From: Chloroflexota bacterium | GTDB lineage: Bacteria > Chloroflexota > Dehalococcoidia > SM23-28-2 > RBG-16-64-32 | Direction: 5' to 3' | Assembly: GCA_022561635.1 (NCBI GenBank) | Contig: JADFQV010000014.1 | Location: 1 to 44,857 of the forward strand | DNA length: 44,857 nt | In this document: positions 16,395-26,625 of the stretch, piece after piece | Numbering within the stretch: the stretch's first letter is position 1 | How the letters are laid out: the number at the start of each line of letters is the position of its first letter | Translations under genes and position numbers: made by a program | Notes under the pieces: generated by a model | Databases searched by the model: none | What the model was told of the DNA's origin: nothing | The model's input: the letters and a program-made list of their open reading frames with translations, nothing else

Positions 16395-17633
16395 TTGGAC
16401 CCGGCGATAGGGAGGCTTAACATACGAGACCCGCACGCTCCACACCGGCGCGGTCAATTCCCGCCGGAACGTGAAGAGCAGTCGTCTCGCCTGAAAGCTA
16501 CCGGGCAGTCGCTCACCCAGTACCGACACTATGCGCTGCACGGTCTTCTCCTCGCACTGGCATTCGCCGCCGTTGTCACGGCCGTTGCCGGCGGTGTCAC
16601 TGACTCCGAGCCGACGACCGTCTCCAGCATTGAGGGGCCCGTTGCCGAAGCCCGCGCCGGCTACTTGAAGCCCGCGGCGCTCATCTCTACGGTGCCCTCC
16701 CTGATCGCCCGCCACGAGGCTGAGATCGCCGCCACCACGGCGTCCCCGGCACCGGAGCCGACCGCTGAGTTGGTGGCCGCGGCCGCCGAGCCGCTTCCTT
16801 CGTTCTTCACCTACACCATTCAGCCGGGCGACACGATGGGCGGGATCGCCACCAGATATGGCATCAGCGAGGCTTACCTGCGCTGGAACAACCCCATGGT
16901 GAGCGTCGACCCGGACCTCCTCTACATCGGCAGCACGTTGGTTGTTCCCGGTGTCGACGGAATCGTTTACAACGTCACCCTCGGTGACACCCTGGGCGAC
17001 ATCGCCGCCTACTACGACGTCACCGTGGACTCGATAATCAGCTTTGAGCCGAACGACCTGAGCTCGCCGGACAGCCTGATCGACGGCACGGTGCTGGTCA
17101 TCCCGGGCGGCGTTCCGCCGCCGACGATCGCGCCCGTACTTGCCGACGACGAAATCGATCCGGTCGCCGGCCCGGTGCCAGCGAGCGGCAGCTTCGATAC
17201 CCCAGCCCCGGCCCCGGCCCCGGAGCCAGCACCCGCCCCCGCACCCGTGGCCAGCGTTGGATTCATCTGGCCTTACTACGGCCCGATAACGACATACTTC
17301 GGCGAGCCGACCGGCTATAGCTACCACAAGGGCATCGACCTCGACGGCTTCGGCAGTTGGGGAGCGCCGATCGCCGCCGCCGCCAGCGGCACGGTAGTCC
17401 TTGCGGCCTGGGACAGCTGGGGCCTCGGCTATCACGTCATCGTCGACCACGGCAACGGCTTCCGCACGACGTACGCCCACCTTTCGGACCTCTGGGTTGT
17501 GCAAGGCCAGTGGGTGAACCAAGGAGAGGCTGTAGGCGCGCTGGGCAGCACTGGCTATTCGACCGGCGCGCACCTGCACTTCGAGCTCTGGGCCGGCGGC
17601 GTCCCTGTGAACCCCCTCGCCTACCTGCCGTAG
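16395..17633 (+). CDS. LysM-containing M23 peptidase
   Basis: 412-residue cell-wall hydrolase or its regulator. TTG 16395 follows AGAGG after 5 bases; a non-standard ATA at 16422, 6 bases after GGGAGG, is an alternative. One transmembrane helix at 48-67 anchors it with the bulk outside. Two LysM peptidoglycan-binding modules start near residues 140 (YTIQPGDTMGGIA) and 192 (YNVTLGDTLGDIA). A Pro/Ala linker (APAPAPEPAPAPAP) precedes the M23 domain, with zinc ligands His311, Asp315 (HKGID) and HLHFE (His393, His395). All catalytic residues are present, so an active endopeptidase is expected. It has its own TATAAT promoter after rho. Confidence 0.9.
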   Translation: MDPAIGRLNIRDPHAPHRRGQFPPEREEQSSRLKATGQSLTQYRHYALHGLLLALAFAAVVTAVAGGVTDSEPTTVSSIEGPVAEARAGYLKPAALISTVPSLIARHEAEIAATTASPAPEPTAELVAAAAEPLPSFFTYTIQPGDTMGGIATRYGISEAYLRWNNPMVSVDPDLLYIGSTLVVPGVDGIVYNVTLGDTLGDIAAYYDVTVDSIISFEPNDLSSPDSLIDGTVLVIPGGVPPPTIAPVLADDEIDPVAGPVPASGSFDTPAPAPAPEPAPAPAPVASVGFIWPYYGPITTYFGEPTGYSYHKGIDLDGFGSWGAPIAAAASGTVVLAAWDSWGLGYHVIVDHGNGFRTTYAHLSDLWVVQGQWVNQGEAVGALGSTGYSTGAHLHFELWAGGVPVNPLAYLP

Positions 17634-17895
17634 ATTCTCCCGCCTGACGATCCACGCCTTTCATCTACAGCGGCGCTACGCTTCCTCGCCTTCGGCCCCT
17701 GGTAGACGGGATCGCCGCCGCTTTCCCGCGGGCGACAAGCGGGAGTCCCCTTCGTAGACGCTCCAGGAGCCGTTTCAGGGTAGCGGTAGGCCTTGAGTGG
17801 CCCCTAACGGCGTGCATCCCGGCAACGACGGCCAGCGGTCGCCTTCCGAAGCGCTGAGCGCTGCACGCGCGGCTCACGCCGTCGTGCGCGGCGCT

Positions 17896-18543
17896 CTAGC
17901 CGTTTTTGCCGCGGTAATCCAGCAGAATCACCTGTGTGTCCGAAGGGACCGTGTTGTAGCTGAGCGAGAGCTTTGGCTGCGCCTGGACCGCGGTCGCCTG
18001 CATCTCCTTGAGGAAGCGGTCTGCCGACTCCAGGTCGCCTTTGGAAACGGGCGTCTTGTAGTGCATCGGGATGACGATGCGGGCGTCGAGCGTCGGGACG
18101 ATCTCCGCCGCCTTGGCGCCGTCGATCGTCGAATCACCGCCGACGGGGATCATGAGGACGTCCGCGCCGGTCATGCCCTCGGCCTGGTCGGCGGTGGGGA
18201 CGTGACCCAGGTCGCCCAGGTGGCAGATCTTGATGCCCTCCATCTCGATCACAAAGACTAGATTCTTGCCGCGTTCGCCGCCCTTCTCCCCATCGTGATA
18301 TGTGGGAATCGCGGTCAGGAACGCGCCGGAGATCTCGTATTCGCCCGGACCATCGACCACAATCGGTTTGCCGGCGACGGCCTTGAGGTAGGTGTGGTCA
18401 TCGTGGGCGTGGCTAAGCGAGACGACGTCCGCCGTCGGCTTGCCGATATCGTAGCCCGTGGATGGCGGGCAGGGATCCGTTATTACGGTCGCTTCGCGCG
18501 CTCGTATGCGAAAGGATGAGTGTCCAAGCCAGACGATCTCCAT
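17896..18543 (-). CDS. MBL-fold metal-dependent hydrolase (UPF0173/UlaG-like)
   Basis: 215 residues. It starts MEIVWLGHSSFRI, the usual opening of the UlaG/UPF0173 branch of the metallo-beta-lactamase fold. The metal motif SHAHDDH is at 44-50; further ligands are probably in GDLGHV and in MHYKTP near the C-terminus. Family members are lactonases or phosphodiesterases, often unassigned; the substrate here is unknown. It is convergent with the LysM-M23 gene across 262 bases without a recognised gene; a stem at 17724-17744 (TCCCGC...GCGGGA) is the only structure seen there. Confidence 0.8.
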   Translation of the reverse strand: MEIVWLGHSSFRIRAREATVITDPCPPSTGYDIGKPTADVVSLSHAHDDHTYLKAVAGKPIVVDGPGEYEISGAFLTAIPTYHDGEKGGERGKNLVFVIEMEGIKICHLGDLGHVPTADQAEGMTGADVLMIPVGGDSTIDGAKAAEIVPTLDARIVIPMHYKTPVSKGDLESADRFLKEMQATAVQAQPKLSLSYNTVPSDTQVILLDYRGKNG

Positions 18544-18595
18544 CAGAAGAGAAGGTCAGACGGTGAAATCGTAGTCAGAGTAGTGAACCGGCGGT

Positions 18596-18769
18596 CTAGA
18601 TTTCGTCGTCGTCGTCATCGTCGTCATCGCCACCGCTGCGGCGTTTCCAGATCGCGAGCGCTGCGACGCCAGCACCGACGGCCGCGACGAGACCAATGAG
18701 GCGCTTCTTACCGCCTCCTTTTTTCTCTTCCTGGCCCTCGTCGTCCTGGCCTTCGTCGTTGTCTGCCAT
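18596..18769 (-). CDS. Small membrane protein with poly-Asp C-terminus
   Basis: 57 residues from ATG 18769, with AAGGAG 7 bases upstream. Layout: an acidic/Gln N-terminus (MADNDEGQDDEGQEEKKGGG), a basic patch KKR, one transmembrane helix LIGLVAAVGAGVAALAIW, then KRRSGG and a run of eight Asp before EI. The poly-Asp is coded by a GAC/GAT trinucleotide run that could change length by slippage. No function recognised. It lies just upstream of the MBL hydrolase gene on the same strand. Confidence 0.65.
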   Translation of the reverse strand: MADNDEGQDDEGQEEKKGGGKKRLIGLVAAVGAGVAALAIWKRRSGGDDDDDDDDEI

Positions 18770-18948
18770 GGGGAAGCTCCTTCGTGCGGTCCGAGACTCA
18801 TCGGTAGCGGGGCTGGGCGATTGGTCACGCCCCGGGGAAACCGCCGTGAGTATAGCAATCGCCACGAACGGTGGTCAACAGGAAATGATCCCCGTCAGAA
18901 ACGCTCCGTTGCGCTGGCGTCCGGCGAGCCTGCGCGGCCCCCTATTGC

Positions 18949-18978
18949 TTGACAGAAAGGGGCCCTCGGTGCTAGTCT
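18949..18978 (+). promoter_or_regulatory. Promoter of hrcA-grpE-dnaK
   Basis: Perfect TTGACA 18949-18954, an 18-base spacer, TAGTCT 18973-18978. The predicted start (about 18985) falls at the edge of the CIRCE operator, so HrcA bound there would block initiation. Confidence 0.8.
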
Positions 18979-18986
18979 CAGGGCGG

Positions 18987-19013
18987 TTAGCACTCTCACC
19001 ATGCGAGTGCTAA
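18987..19013 (+). promoter_or_regulatory. CIRCE operator (HrcA binding site)
   Basis: TTAGCACTC 18987-18995, nine-base spacer, GAGTGCTAA 19005-19013: a perfect 9-9-9 match to the CIRCE element. It sits between the -10 box and the hrcA start, the standard arrangement for HrcA autorepression. No second copy was seen in the window, including before dnaJ. Confidence 0.97.
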
Positions 19014-19027
19014 TTTAGATACAAATC

Positions 19028-20059
19028 ATGCTTACAGACCGCCGAAAACAGCTCCTCCAGCACATCGTCGAAGAGTACGTCGAGACGGCGCAGCCCGTCG
19101 GCTCGCGAACCCTCGTCGACAAGTACGAGCTGTCGCTCTCCCCGGCCACCATCCGCAACGAGATGGCCGCCCTGGAGGACGAGGGGCTCGTCGCCCAGCC
19201 GCACACATCCGCCGGCCGCGTGCCGACAGACACGGGCTACCGCTACTACGTCGAAACGCTAATGCACGAGGAGTCGCTGACCGAAGACCTCCGCCAGACG
19301 ATCCGCCACCAGTTCCACCAGGCCGCACGCGAACTCGAAGAGTGGGCGCGGCTGGCCGCGGCGATCCTGGCGACGCGGCTGCGCAACGCCGCAGTCGTCA
19401 CCACTCCCCACTCGCCCGAGCCCCGCGTGCGCTGGATCGAGCTTGTCGGCGTGCACGACTACCTGGCGCTACTGATCATCGTCCTCGAAGAGGCCCGCGT
19501 GCTTCAGCAGACGCTGACGCTAGACCAGCCGTTCAGCCAGGAAGAGCTGACGTCGCTGGCGCGGCGCCTCAACGACCTGATGGCCGGCAAGAGCGCCGCC
19601 GAGATCAGCGAGCAGAAGATGGTCTCTTCGCCCGTCGAGATATCCGTGCGACAGGCGACGACGGACCTCCTGAAGGCCGCCGACGAGCTAACGCCCGAGC
19701 CGTCGTTCATGGTTGGCGTGCGCGATCTGCTCAAGCAGCCGGAGTTTACGGAGGGCGGGCGCGTCGTTGACCTGCTGGGCGTCCTGGAGGAACGCAACAT
19801 CTCGAAGGCGATTCCCATCTCGGCCGGCGCTGACGCAACCTCTGAAGAGCACACCGTGTCGATCATCATCGGCGGCGAGCATCCGGTTGACGAGATGCAG
19901 CTGTGCAGCGTCGTGTCGACGCGCTACGGCGGCCCGGAAGGCCTGCGGGGAATGCTCAGCGTCGTCGGGCCGACGCGCATGCACTACGGCCGCAACGTGG
20001 CGATGGTGCGCTACATGTCGACGCTGATGGAAGAGATGCTCGGCGTCTACTTCGCCTAG
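19028..20059 (+). CDS. hrcA: Heat-inducible transcription repressor HrcA
   Basis: 343-residue repressor of class I heat-shock genes; it binds CIRCE and depends on GroEL for folding. ATG 19028 begins MLTDRRKQLLQHIVEEYVET. The N-terminal winged helix (PVGSRTLVDKYELSLSPATI, then RNEMAALEDEGL) is typical, followed by the GAF-like dimerisation domain. The C-terminus reads VGPTRMHYGRNVAMVRYMS, also standard. No Shine-Dalgarno site precedes the ATG; the leader is ~40 bases and mostly CIRCE. Followed by grpE (85-base gap) and dnaK, an autoregulated operon. Confidence 0.97.
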   Translation: MLTDRRKQLLQHIVEEYVETAQPVGSRTLVDKYELSLSPATIRNEMAALEDEGLVAQPHTSAGRVPTDTGYRYYVETLMHEESLTEDLRQTIRHQFHQAARELEEWARLAAAILATRLRNAAVVTTPHSPEPRVRWIELVGVHDYLALLIIVLEEARVLQQTLTLDQPFSQEELTSLARRLNDLMAGKSAAEISEQKMVSSPVEISVRQATTDLLKAADELTPEPSFMVGVRDLLKQPEFTEGGRVVDLLGVLEERNISKAIPISAGADATSEEHTVSIIIGGEHPVDEMQLCSVVSTRYGGPEGLRGMLSVVGPTRMHYGRNVAMVRYMSTLMEEMLGVYFA

Positions 20060-20144
20060 GCCGGGCACGAACGTCACAGCCGCGCGGCTTTCCAACAGAC
20101 CCGCAGGACAGCCCCACCCAACGAGAATAAGGACCGGAGACAAG

Positions 20145-20823
20145 ATGGAGAAGGAAACGACACAGCCCGCCGATTCGCCCGAGTCCAAAGACGGTGGCGG
20201 CGCCGACCCTCAAGGAGCCCAGGCGGGCGAGGCTCAGACCGGCGAGGCCCAGACGGGCGAGGCTCAGACCGGCGAGGCCCAGACGGACGAGGGTCAGACC
20301 GGCGAGGCCCAGACGGGCGAGGCCCAGGAGCTGCCCATCGAGGAGCGCCTGAAGAAGGCCGAGGAGGAGACGCAGCGCTACCTGGACAACTGGCGACGCG
20401 CCGAAGCCGACCTGCAGAACGTCAAGCGCCGCGCCGAGCAGGACCGCACAGAGTCCGCGCGCTACGCCGGCGCCTCGCTGATCATCAACATCCTGCCGAT
20501 CGTCGACGACTTCGAGCGCGCTTTCCAGTCGCTCGACAGCCACGTCGCCGGCATGACGTGGTTCGACGGCGTGCGCCTGATCTACCGCAAGCTGCTCGCG
20601 CTACTGGAGAGCGCCGGCGTGCAGCCGATCAAGACGGAAGGCGAGACGTTTGACCCGAAGTTCCACGAGGCCGTGGCGCACGCGGAAGGCGAAGAGAACA
20701 AGGTGATAAGCGAAGTGCAGCGCGGCTACCTGCTGCACGACCGCGTCCTGCGCCCGGCGATGGTAGTCGTCGGCAAGGGGAGCGGCGACGAGGAGAAGAA
20801 GGAAACAGAAGGAGAGCCCGCAA

Positions 20824-20831
<8 letters not shown>
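20145..20831 (+). CDS. grpE: Nucleotide exchange factor GrpE
   Basis: 228 residues; releases ADP from DnaK. GGAG lies 5 bases before ATG 20145. The N-terminal ~65 residues are disordered and acidic and include seven copies of a GEAQT-type pentapeptide (28-62). The coiled coil follows ([20 protein letters not shown]), then the dimer and beta-wing region with [14 protein letters not shown] and the final [12 protein letters not shown]. The repeat tail is unusual for length and regularity; the catalytic part is ordinary. The stop overlaps the dnaK ATG by 8 bases, so translation is coupled. Confidence 0.96.
20226..20330 (+). repeat. Seven 15-bp tandem repeats inside grpE
   Basis: Unit GGCGAGGCYCAGACS, seven copies from 20226 to 20330, in frame. 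Copies alternate between GCT CAG ACC and GCC CAG ACG versions (a 30-bp higher-order unit), with one copy changed to Asp/Gly and the last ending in GAG. The alternation suggests duplication of a dimer, and copy number is likely to vary. Confidence 0.95.
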
Positions 20832-22749
<1,918 letters not shown>

Positions 22750-22750
22750 T

Positions 22751-22783
22751 TAGTGGTTAGTGGCCAGCAGCTAGTGGTCAGTG
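22751..22783 (+). repeat. Short imperfect direct repeats after dnaK
   Basis: TAGTGGTTAGTGG (22751-22763) and TAGTGGTCAGTG (22772-22783), nearly identical units separated by 8 bases, directly between the dnaK stop and the terminator. They resemble dispersed intergenic repeat units, but only this copy pair is in the window. Confidence 0.5.
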
Positions 22784-22814
22784 AGGCCGGGGCGCCAGTG
22801 CCCCGGCCTCTTCA
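22783..22814 (+). terminator. Terminator between convergent dnaK and MBL-rhodanese genes
   Basis: A perfect 11-bp stem, GAGGCCGGGGC 22783-22793 with GCCCCGGCCTC 22800-22810, six-base loop. The T-run is short on either strand. It lies exactly between two converging genes and could act for both. Confidence 0.7.
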
Positions 22815-24170
22815 CGTCACGACGGGTTCGCCGGCGTCGACCCAGGCGCTGAAGCCGCCCCGGATGCTCATCACCGTCTCGATACCGGCGCGCTCCAGGA
22901 CTGAGGCGGCGGAAGAGGAGCGCTGACCAGCGCCACAGTACGCCAGCACGGGGCGGTCTCGCGGAAGCTCCGCCAGGCGGTCTTGCAGCGACCCCAGCGG
23001 AATATGCAGGGCATTTTCGATCCGGGAGACTGCCCACTCGTCTGGCTCGCGCACGTCGAGTACGAGGGCGCCGTCGAGGATCGCCTTGCGGGCATCGGCC
23101 GGCGTGAGGTAGGGATCGGAGGCAACCGGGAGGCCGGCTCGCTCCCAGGCCGCGAACCCACCCTCGAGGGCCGCTGTCAGCTCCTCGTGACCGACGAGGA
23201 GGCACTCATCGATCACCTGCTCCAACGGCTGGCCGTCGCAGACGAAAGACAGCGGCGTGCCAAGCTCGATCAGCCACCCCAGCCACACACCGAAGACATC
23301 GCGGAACGGGTTGCTCAGCGAGCCCGGAATGTGGCCGGCGAGGTGTTCTTCCGGCGTCCGCACGTCGACGATCATGCCACGCCTGCCTGCGGCCTCGAAG
23401 TGGTGGGCGTCGAGCGTCTTCGGGGCGGCGATGTCCCGCCTGAGGCGGGGACCCGCCTGGTTCAGCGGTCGCAGGCGCCAGTAGTACTCCGGAACGCGCG
23501 GAAACGTACCCGGAAACCACTCCACGAACTCGTCTTCCGTCATGTCAGACATCGCCGGGTTGATCGCCCGTTGCTCGCCGAGCGTGGACGACCGGTCGCC
23601 GCCGTCCCCTGCCGAGCAGAACGATCCGCTGCCGTGCGTCGGGTAGACGAGCGTGGAGTCGGGCAGGTCCCGAAAGCCTTCCCTCAGCGTCTGGTACTGG
23701 GACCGGGTCAGGGGGTCTGTGAGCTCTGGCGTGAGGAGATCCGTGCGTGCGGCCCCACCAACGATGATGGAACCGCCGCTGAACAGCACCGGCTCGCTGC
23801 CCGCCGCCCGCACGACGTAGGCGATGTGCTCAGGGGTGTGCCCCGGCGCCGTGACGACCTCGATATCAGCATCGCCGAAGCGCAGCTTATCGCCGCCGCC
23901 GGCCGGGTGGTGCGGATAATCGACTTCCGAGCCCTTCGGGCAGTAGATCGCGGCGTCCGTGGCTGCCTTAACCTCCAGGGCGCCCGTCACGAAGTCGGCG
24001 TGAACGTGCGTCTCCAGGACGGCGGCAATCGTCAGGCCTTTTCCCTCGGCGGACTGGAGGTGTTGGCGGACGGTGCGGTTGGGATCGACGACGATCGCCT
24101 GCCCGCCGCCGACATCGACGATGTAGGAGCTATTGCCCAAGCCTTCGTGGACGAACGTGGCGACTTCCAT
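22812..24170 (-). CDS. MBL-fold / double rhodanese fusion (persulfide dioxygenase-like)
   Basis: 452 residues. The N-terminal metallo-beta-lactamase domain (1-~240) has the ETHE1-type motif THVHADF (54-60), TAPGHTPEH (108-115) and PTHGSGSFC (177-185). Two rhodanese domains follow: the first (~250-345) has VDVRTPEEHLAGHIPGS and Cys311 in VCDGQPL; the second (~355-450) has LDVREPDEWA and Cys412 in YCGAGQRS. Such fusions oxidise glutathione or CoA persulfide to sulfite and move sulfane sulfur, a sulfide-detoxification role. Whether the first rhodanese loop is active is unclear, as its loop differs from the usual CxxGxR. A TAGACT box lies 13 bases before ATG 24170, hinting at a very short leader. 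Confidence 0.88.
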   Translation of the reverse strand: MEVATFVHEGLGNSSYIVDVGGGQAIVVDPNRTVRQHLQSAEGKGLTIAAVLETHVHADFVTGALEVKAATDAAIYCPKGSEVDYPHHPAGGGDKLRFGDADIEVVTAPGHTPEHIAYVVRAAGSEPVLFSGGSIIVGGAARTDLLTPELTDPLTRSQYQTLREGFRDLPDSTLVYPTHGSGSFCSAGDGGDRSSTLGEQRAINPAMSDMTEDEFVEWFPGTFPRVPEYYWRLRPLNQAGPRLRRDIAAPKTLDAHHFEAAGRRGMIVDVRTPEEHLAGHIPGSLSNPFRDVFGVWLGWLIELGTPLSFVCDGQPLEQVIDECLLVGHEELTAALEGGFAAWERAGLPVASDPYLTPADARKAILDGALVLDVREPDEWAVSRIENALHIPLGSLQDRLAELPRDRPVLAYCGAGQRSSSAASVLERAGIETVMSIRGGFSAWVDAGEPVVT

Positions 24171-24280
24171 GACTTTGGCTCTGAGTCTATCAGCGACGCG
24201 ACCGGTGGCGCTGGCGTTTTAGCCGCTTCGATAAACCACAGATTTCTGCTCAGTTTTTTCGGCAGCTTGCTTGCGCCCAC

Positions 24281-24308
24281 TTGACACGTTCTGGCGACGG
24301 AGTAGGAT
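24281..24308 (+). promoter_or_regulatory. Promoter before the small 77-residue gene
   Basis: Perfect TTGACA 24281-24286, a 16-base spacer, TAGGAT 24303-24308. The predicted start is near 24315, about 45 bases upstream of ATG 24359. Confidence 0.55.
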
Positions 24309-24358
24309 GGCGGCTACGGGGTGCGGATTCTCCTGCTTGCGGCAGAAGGAGGACGCTC

Positions 24359-24592
24359 ATGCGGCCTGCCCTGACCCCGGTGCACGCCCCAGACCAGCCC
24401 GGACGGCGAACCCCATCGCTGCTCCAGGACCTCGGAACTGTCGTCCGCCTCTACGGCACTGTCTTCTGGATGCTGGGCCAGCGGCTGCAGCACGGCCAAC
24501 GCTGGGAGGAGAAGCTCACTGCCGAGGCGCTTCGACCGTACGGATTCAGCACCAGCGACGATGCCGACGGTGTAGTGCGGCACCCTAACTAG
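24359..24592 (+). CDS. Small hypothetical protein
   Basis: 77 residues. ATG 24359 has AGGAGG 6 bases upstream and a consensus-like promoter at 24281. The centre is hydrophobic-amphipathic (LLQDLGTVVRLYGTVFWMLG), perhaps a membrane-associated helix, followed by a polar tail ending at TAG 24590-24592. No family recognised. A good terminator follows (24616-24662), so this is a complete monocistronic unit. Confidence 0.6.
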   Translation: MRPALTPVHAPDQPGRRTPSLLQDLGTVVRLYGTVFWMLGQRLQHGQRWEEKLTAEALRPYGFSTSDDADGVVRHPN

Positions 24593-24615
24593 CCAATACC
24601 TCCCCAACCCCCTCT

Positions 24616-24662
24616 GGCCCTCCGGCGCGACGTTGAGGAGCACGCGACGGAGGGCCGTTTTC
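24616..24662 (+). terminator. Rho-independent terminator
   Basis: GGCCCTCCG 24616-24624 pairs perfectly with CGGAGGGCC 24648-24656, followed by GTTTTC. The loop is 23 bases. It lies between the small 77-residue gene and convergent aroA. Confidence 0.65.
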
Positions 24663-24678
24663 TGCCCCGAGCCGTGGG

Positions 24679-25980
24679 CTACGCGCTCAGCGTTTGGAGA
24701 TCGGCGAAGAAGTCCGGGTAGGTCTTCGCTACGCAGTCTGGACCGAGGATCGTGATTCCCGGTGCGCGCGAACCGACGACGGCGAAGCTCATCGCCATGC
24801 GGTGATCGTCGTACGTTTCGATCTCCGCCGGGCGCACGGTCGCCGCCGGCTCGATGCGCAGTGTGTCGCCATCGATGTCTGCGCGGGCGCCCAGCTTGCG
24901 CAGCTCGGCCTGCAGCGCGGCGAGGCGGTCCGTCTCCTTGACGCGCCAGGTGTGCAGACCGCGGATCGTCGTTGGGCCGTCAGCGAGCGCGGCGATCGCG
25001 GCGAGCGTCATCGCCGCGTCGGGCATCGGCGCCATGTCGACTTCGATCCCCTTCAGGCGCTGCGGCCCGCCCACCGTGATCGCATCCGCCGCCAGTGAGA
25101 CCTGCGCGCCCATGTCTGAGAGCACGCGAGCGAAGGCAACGTCGCCCTGCAGGCTCTCTTCGCCGAGGCCCGGGATACGAACGCTGGCGCCGGGACGCAC
25201 GGCGGCGGCCGCCATGAAGTAGGTGGCGTTGCTAGCGTCCGGCTCGATCTCGTACGCGCGAGCTGTGTAGGGCTGGCGCGGGACGCTCAGCTCGGTCGGC
25301 CGGCGGTCCTCGCCATGGCGCGAGATCCGGACGTCGACGCCGAAAAGCGCCATCAGCCGCGCCGTCATCTCGACGTAGGGCCAACTCGTCTGCCCGGGCC
25401 CAAGCGCGACGACGACTTCTGCCTCTTTCGTGTACGGCGCGACCATGAGCACGGCCGACAGGTATTGGGACGAGTATGCGGACGGGAAGTGGGCACGGCC
25501 GCCGGAAAGCCCTTGCGCCTCGACGACGACTGGCGGGTGGCCGGTCGAAGCCTCATAGCGCAGCATCGCGCCGAGTTCCTCCAGCAGCGTCACCAGCTGC
25601 GCGATCGGCCGCTGTCGCATGCGCTCGCCTCCAGCGAGCCGGTAGGTTCCCTCACCGAGCGTGCAGAGCGCCGTCAGGAAGCGGATCGTCGTGCCGCTGT
25701 TGGCGCAAGCGATGTCGGCCTTCGACTGAGGCACGACGCCGCCGCGCCCTTTCACGCTCACGGTCGCCGTCTTGGCGTCGGCGTTGAGCTCATAGCCAAG
25801 CGCCCGCAGGCCCTCGACCATCACCTCCGTGTCCTCGGCAAACAGCACGTTCGAGAGCGTTGACTCGCCATCGGCCAACGCCGCGATGACCAGTGCGCGG
25901 TTCGTCAGGCTCTTCGATCCGGGCGGCGTGATCGTCGCCTGGAACGGCGTCTCGAACGGCGTGATGGTGATGCTATCCAC
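24679..25980 (-). CDS. aroA: 3-phosphoshikimate 1-carboxyvinyltransferase (EPSP synthase)
   Basis: 433 residues; joins shikimate-3-phosphate and PEP in aromatic amino acid synthesis. The N-terminal PPGSKSLTNRALV (Lys23) binds substrate; SSQYLSAVLM, PDASNATYF and TWRVKETDRL are conserved active-site regions; the C-terminal DDHRMAMSFA is present. The PEP/glyphosate loop reads ANSGTTIRF. The Gly equivalent to E. coli Gly96 is kept, but the position of Pro101 is Phe. The start at ATG 25980 lacks a clear Shine-Dalgarno site; TACGAT lies 10 bases upstream and might give a leaderless start, though the gene is only 36 bases from the membrane-protein gene upstream and may share its transcript. Confidence 0.97.
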   Translation of the reverse strand: MDSITITPFETPFQATITPPGSKSLTNRALVIAALADGESTLSNVLFAEDTEVMVEGLRALGYELNADAKTATVSVKGRGGVVPQSKADIACANSGTTIRFLTALCTLGEGTYRLAGGERMRQRPIAQLVTLLEELGAMLRYEASTGHPPVVVEAQGLSGGRAHFPSAYSSQYLSAVLMVAPYTKEAEVVVALGPGQTSWPYVEMTARLMALFGVDVRISRHGEDRRPTELSVPRQPYTARAYEIEPDASNATYFMAAAAVRPGASVRIPGLGEESLQGDVAFARVLSDMGAQVSLAADAITVGGPQRLKGIEVDMAPMPDAAMTLAAIAALADGPTTIRGLHTWRVKETDRLAALQAELRKLGARADIDGDTLRIEPAATVRPAEIETYDDHRMAMSFAVVGSRAPGITILGPDCVAKTYPDFFADLQTLSA

Positions 25981-26016
25981 GTTGCTATCGTACCGAAGTG
26001 CGCTTCCACGTGCCGC

Positions 26017-26622
26017 CTAGAACGGCGGTGTCAGCACGCGCCACAGCCACTCGACCGTGTCCACGGCAGTGTATCTGTCGAGCCAGCGGCCAACGTGCAG
26101 CATGTACTCCTGTGGGAGCTTGATCGCCAGCATGACGGCGAAGACGGCCGCCAGCTGTCCGCCCTCGTAGCGGAAAGGAACGAGGCCGCCGTGGCGTGGC
26201 TCCCCGCGCCATTGCTCGTCGAGGCGAAAGAATTTGATGCCGGCGACGAAGACGAACCAGAACTCGAACAGGTTGGGAAAGAAGATCAACACATCGCGGT
26301 TCTGGGTCACCTCGAAGGCCGCGACGCCGATCATCCGGTAAACGAAGAGGCCGACCGCGATGTTCCGGGCCACCCCCTGCCAGCGCAGGGCGACGATGAG
26401 AAACGTCACCATGTAGACCAGGTCGAGCCACTTGTCGAACGAGTGGTAGTCCCTCACGCCGCCCTCGTCCAGGGTGCCCTTCAGGAGGACGTCGAAGTTA
26501 TCGATGAGCATGGCGAAGATCGCGCCGGGGAAGGGAAAGAAGAGCACCGGCAACGAGCCGAGGATGCGGTAAACGGCGATGATGATCTCTTCCGTGGTCA
26601 CCGCCGTATCGTACAGGGCCAT
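26017..26622 (-). CDS. Multi-pass membrane protein, unknown
   Basis: 201 residues from ATG 26622. About five hydrophobic helices: IIIAVYRILGSLPVLFFPF, LVYMVTFLIVALRW, IAVGLFVYRMIGVAAF, FFPNLFEFWFVFVAGIKFF and LAAVFAVMLAIKLPQ. No catalytic motif is visible and no family was recognised. It is divergent from the alpha/beta hydrolase with 58 bases between, where a perfect inverted repeat lies inside the promoter. It is followed by aroA on the same strand. The start is uncertain, because the purine-rich AAGG abuts the ATG. Confidence 0.6.
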   Translation of the reverse strand: MALYDTAVTTEEIIIAVYRILGSLPVLFFPFPGAIFAMLIDNFDVLLKGTLDEGGVRDYHSFDKWLDLVYMVTFLIVALRWQGVARNIAVGLFVYRMIGVAAFEVTQNRDVLIFFPNLFEFWFVFVAGIKFFRLDEQWRGEPRHGGLVPFRYEGGQLAAVFAVMLAIKLPQEYMLHVGRWLDRYTAVDTVEWLWRVLTPPF

Positions 26623-26625
26623 ACC

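Noticed and set aside
16296-17579. 427-codon open frame on the minus strand
   Set aside because: Antisense to the LysM-M23 gene; Gly/Arg/Val-rich with no domain.
22983-24284. 433-codon open frame on the plus strand
   Set aside because: Antisense to the MBL-rhodanese gene, which has complete motifs; no ribosome site or recognisable domain.
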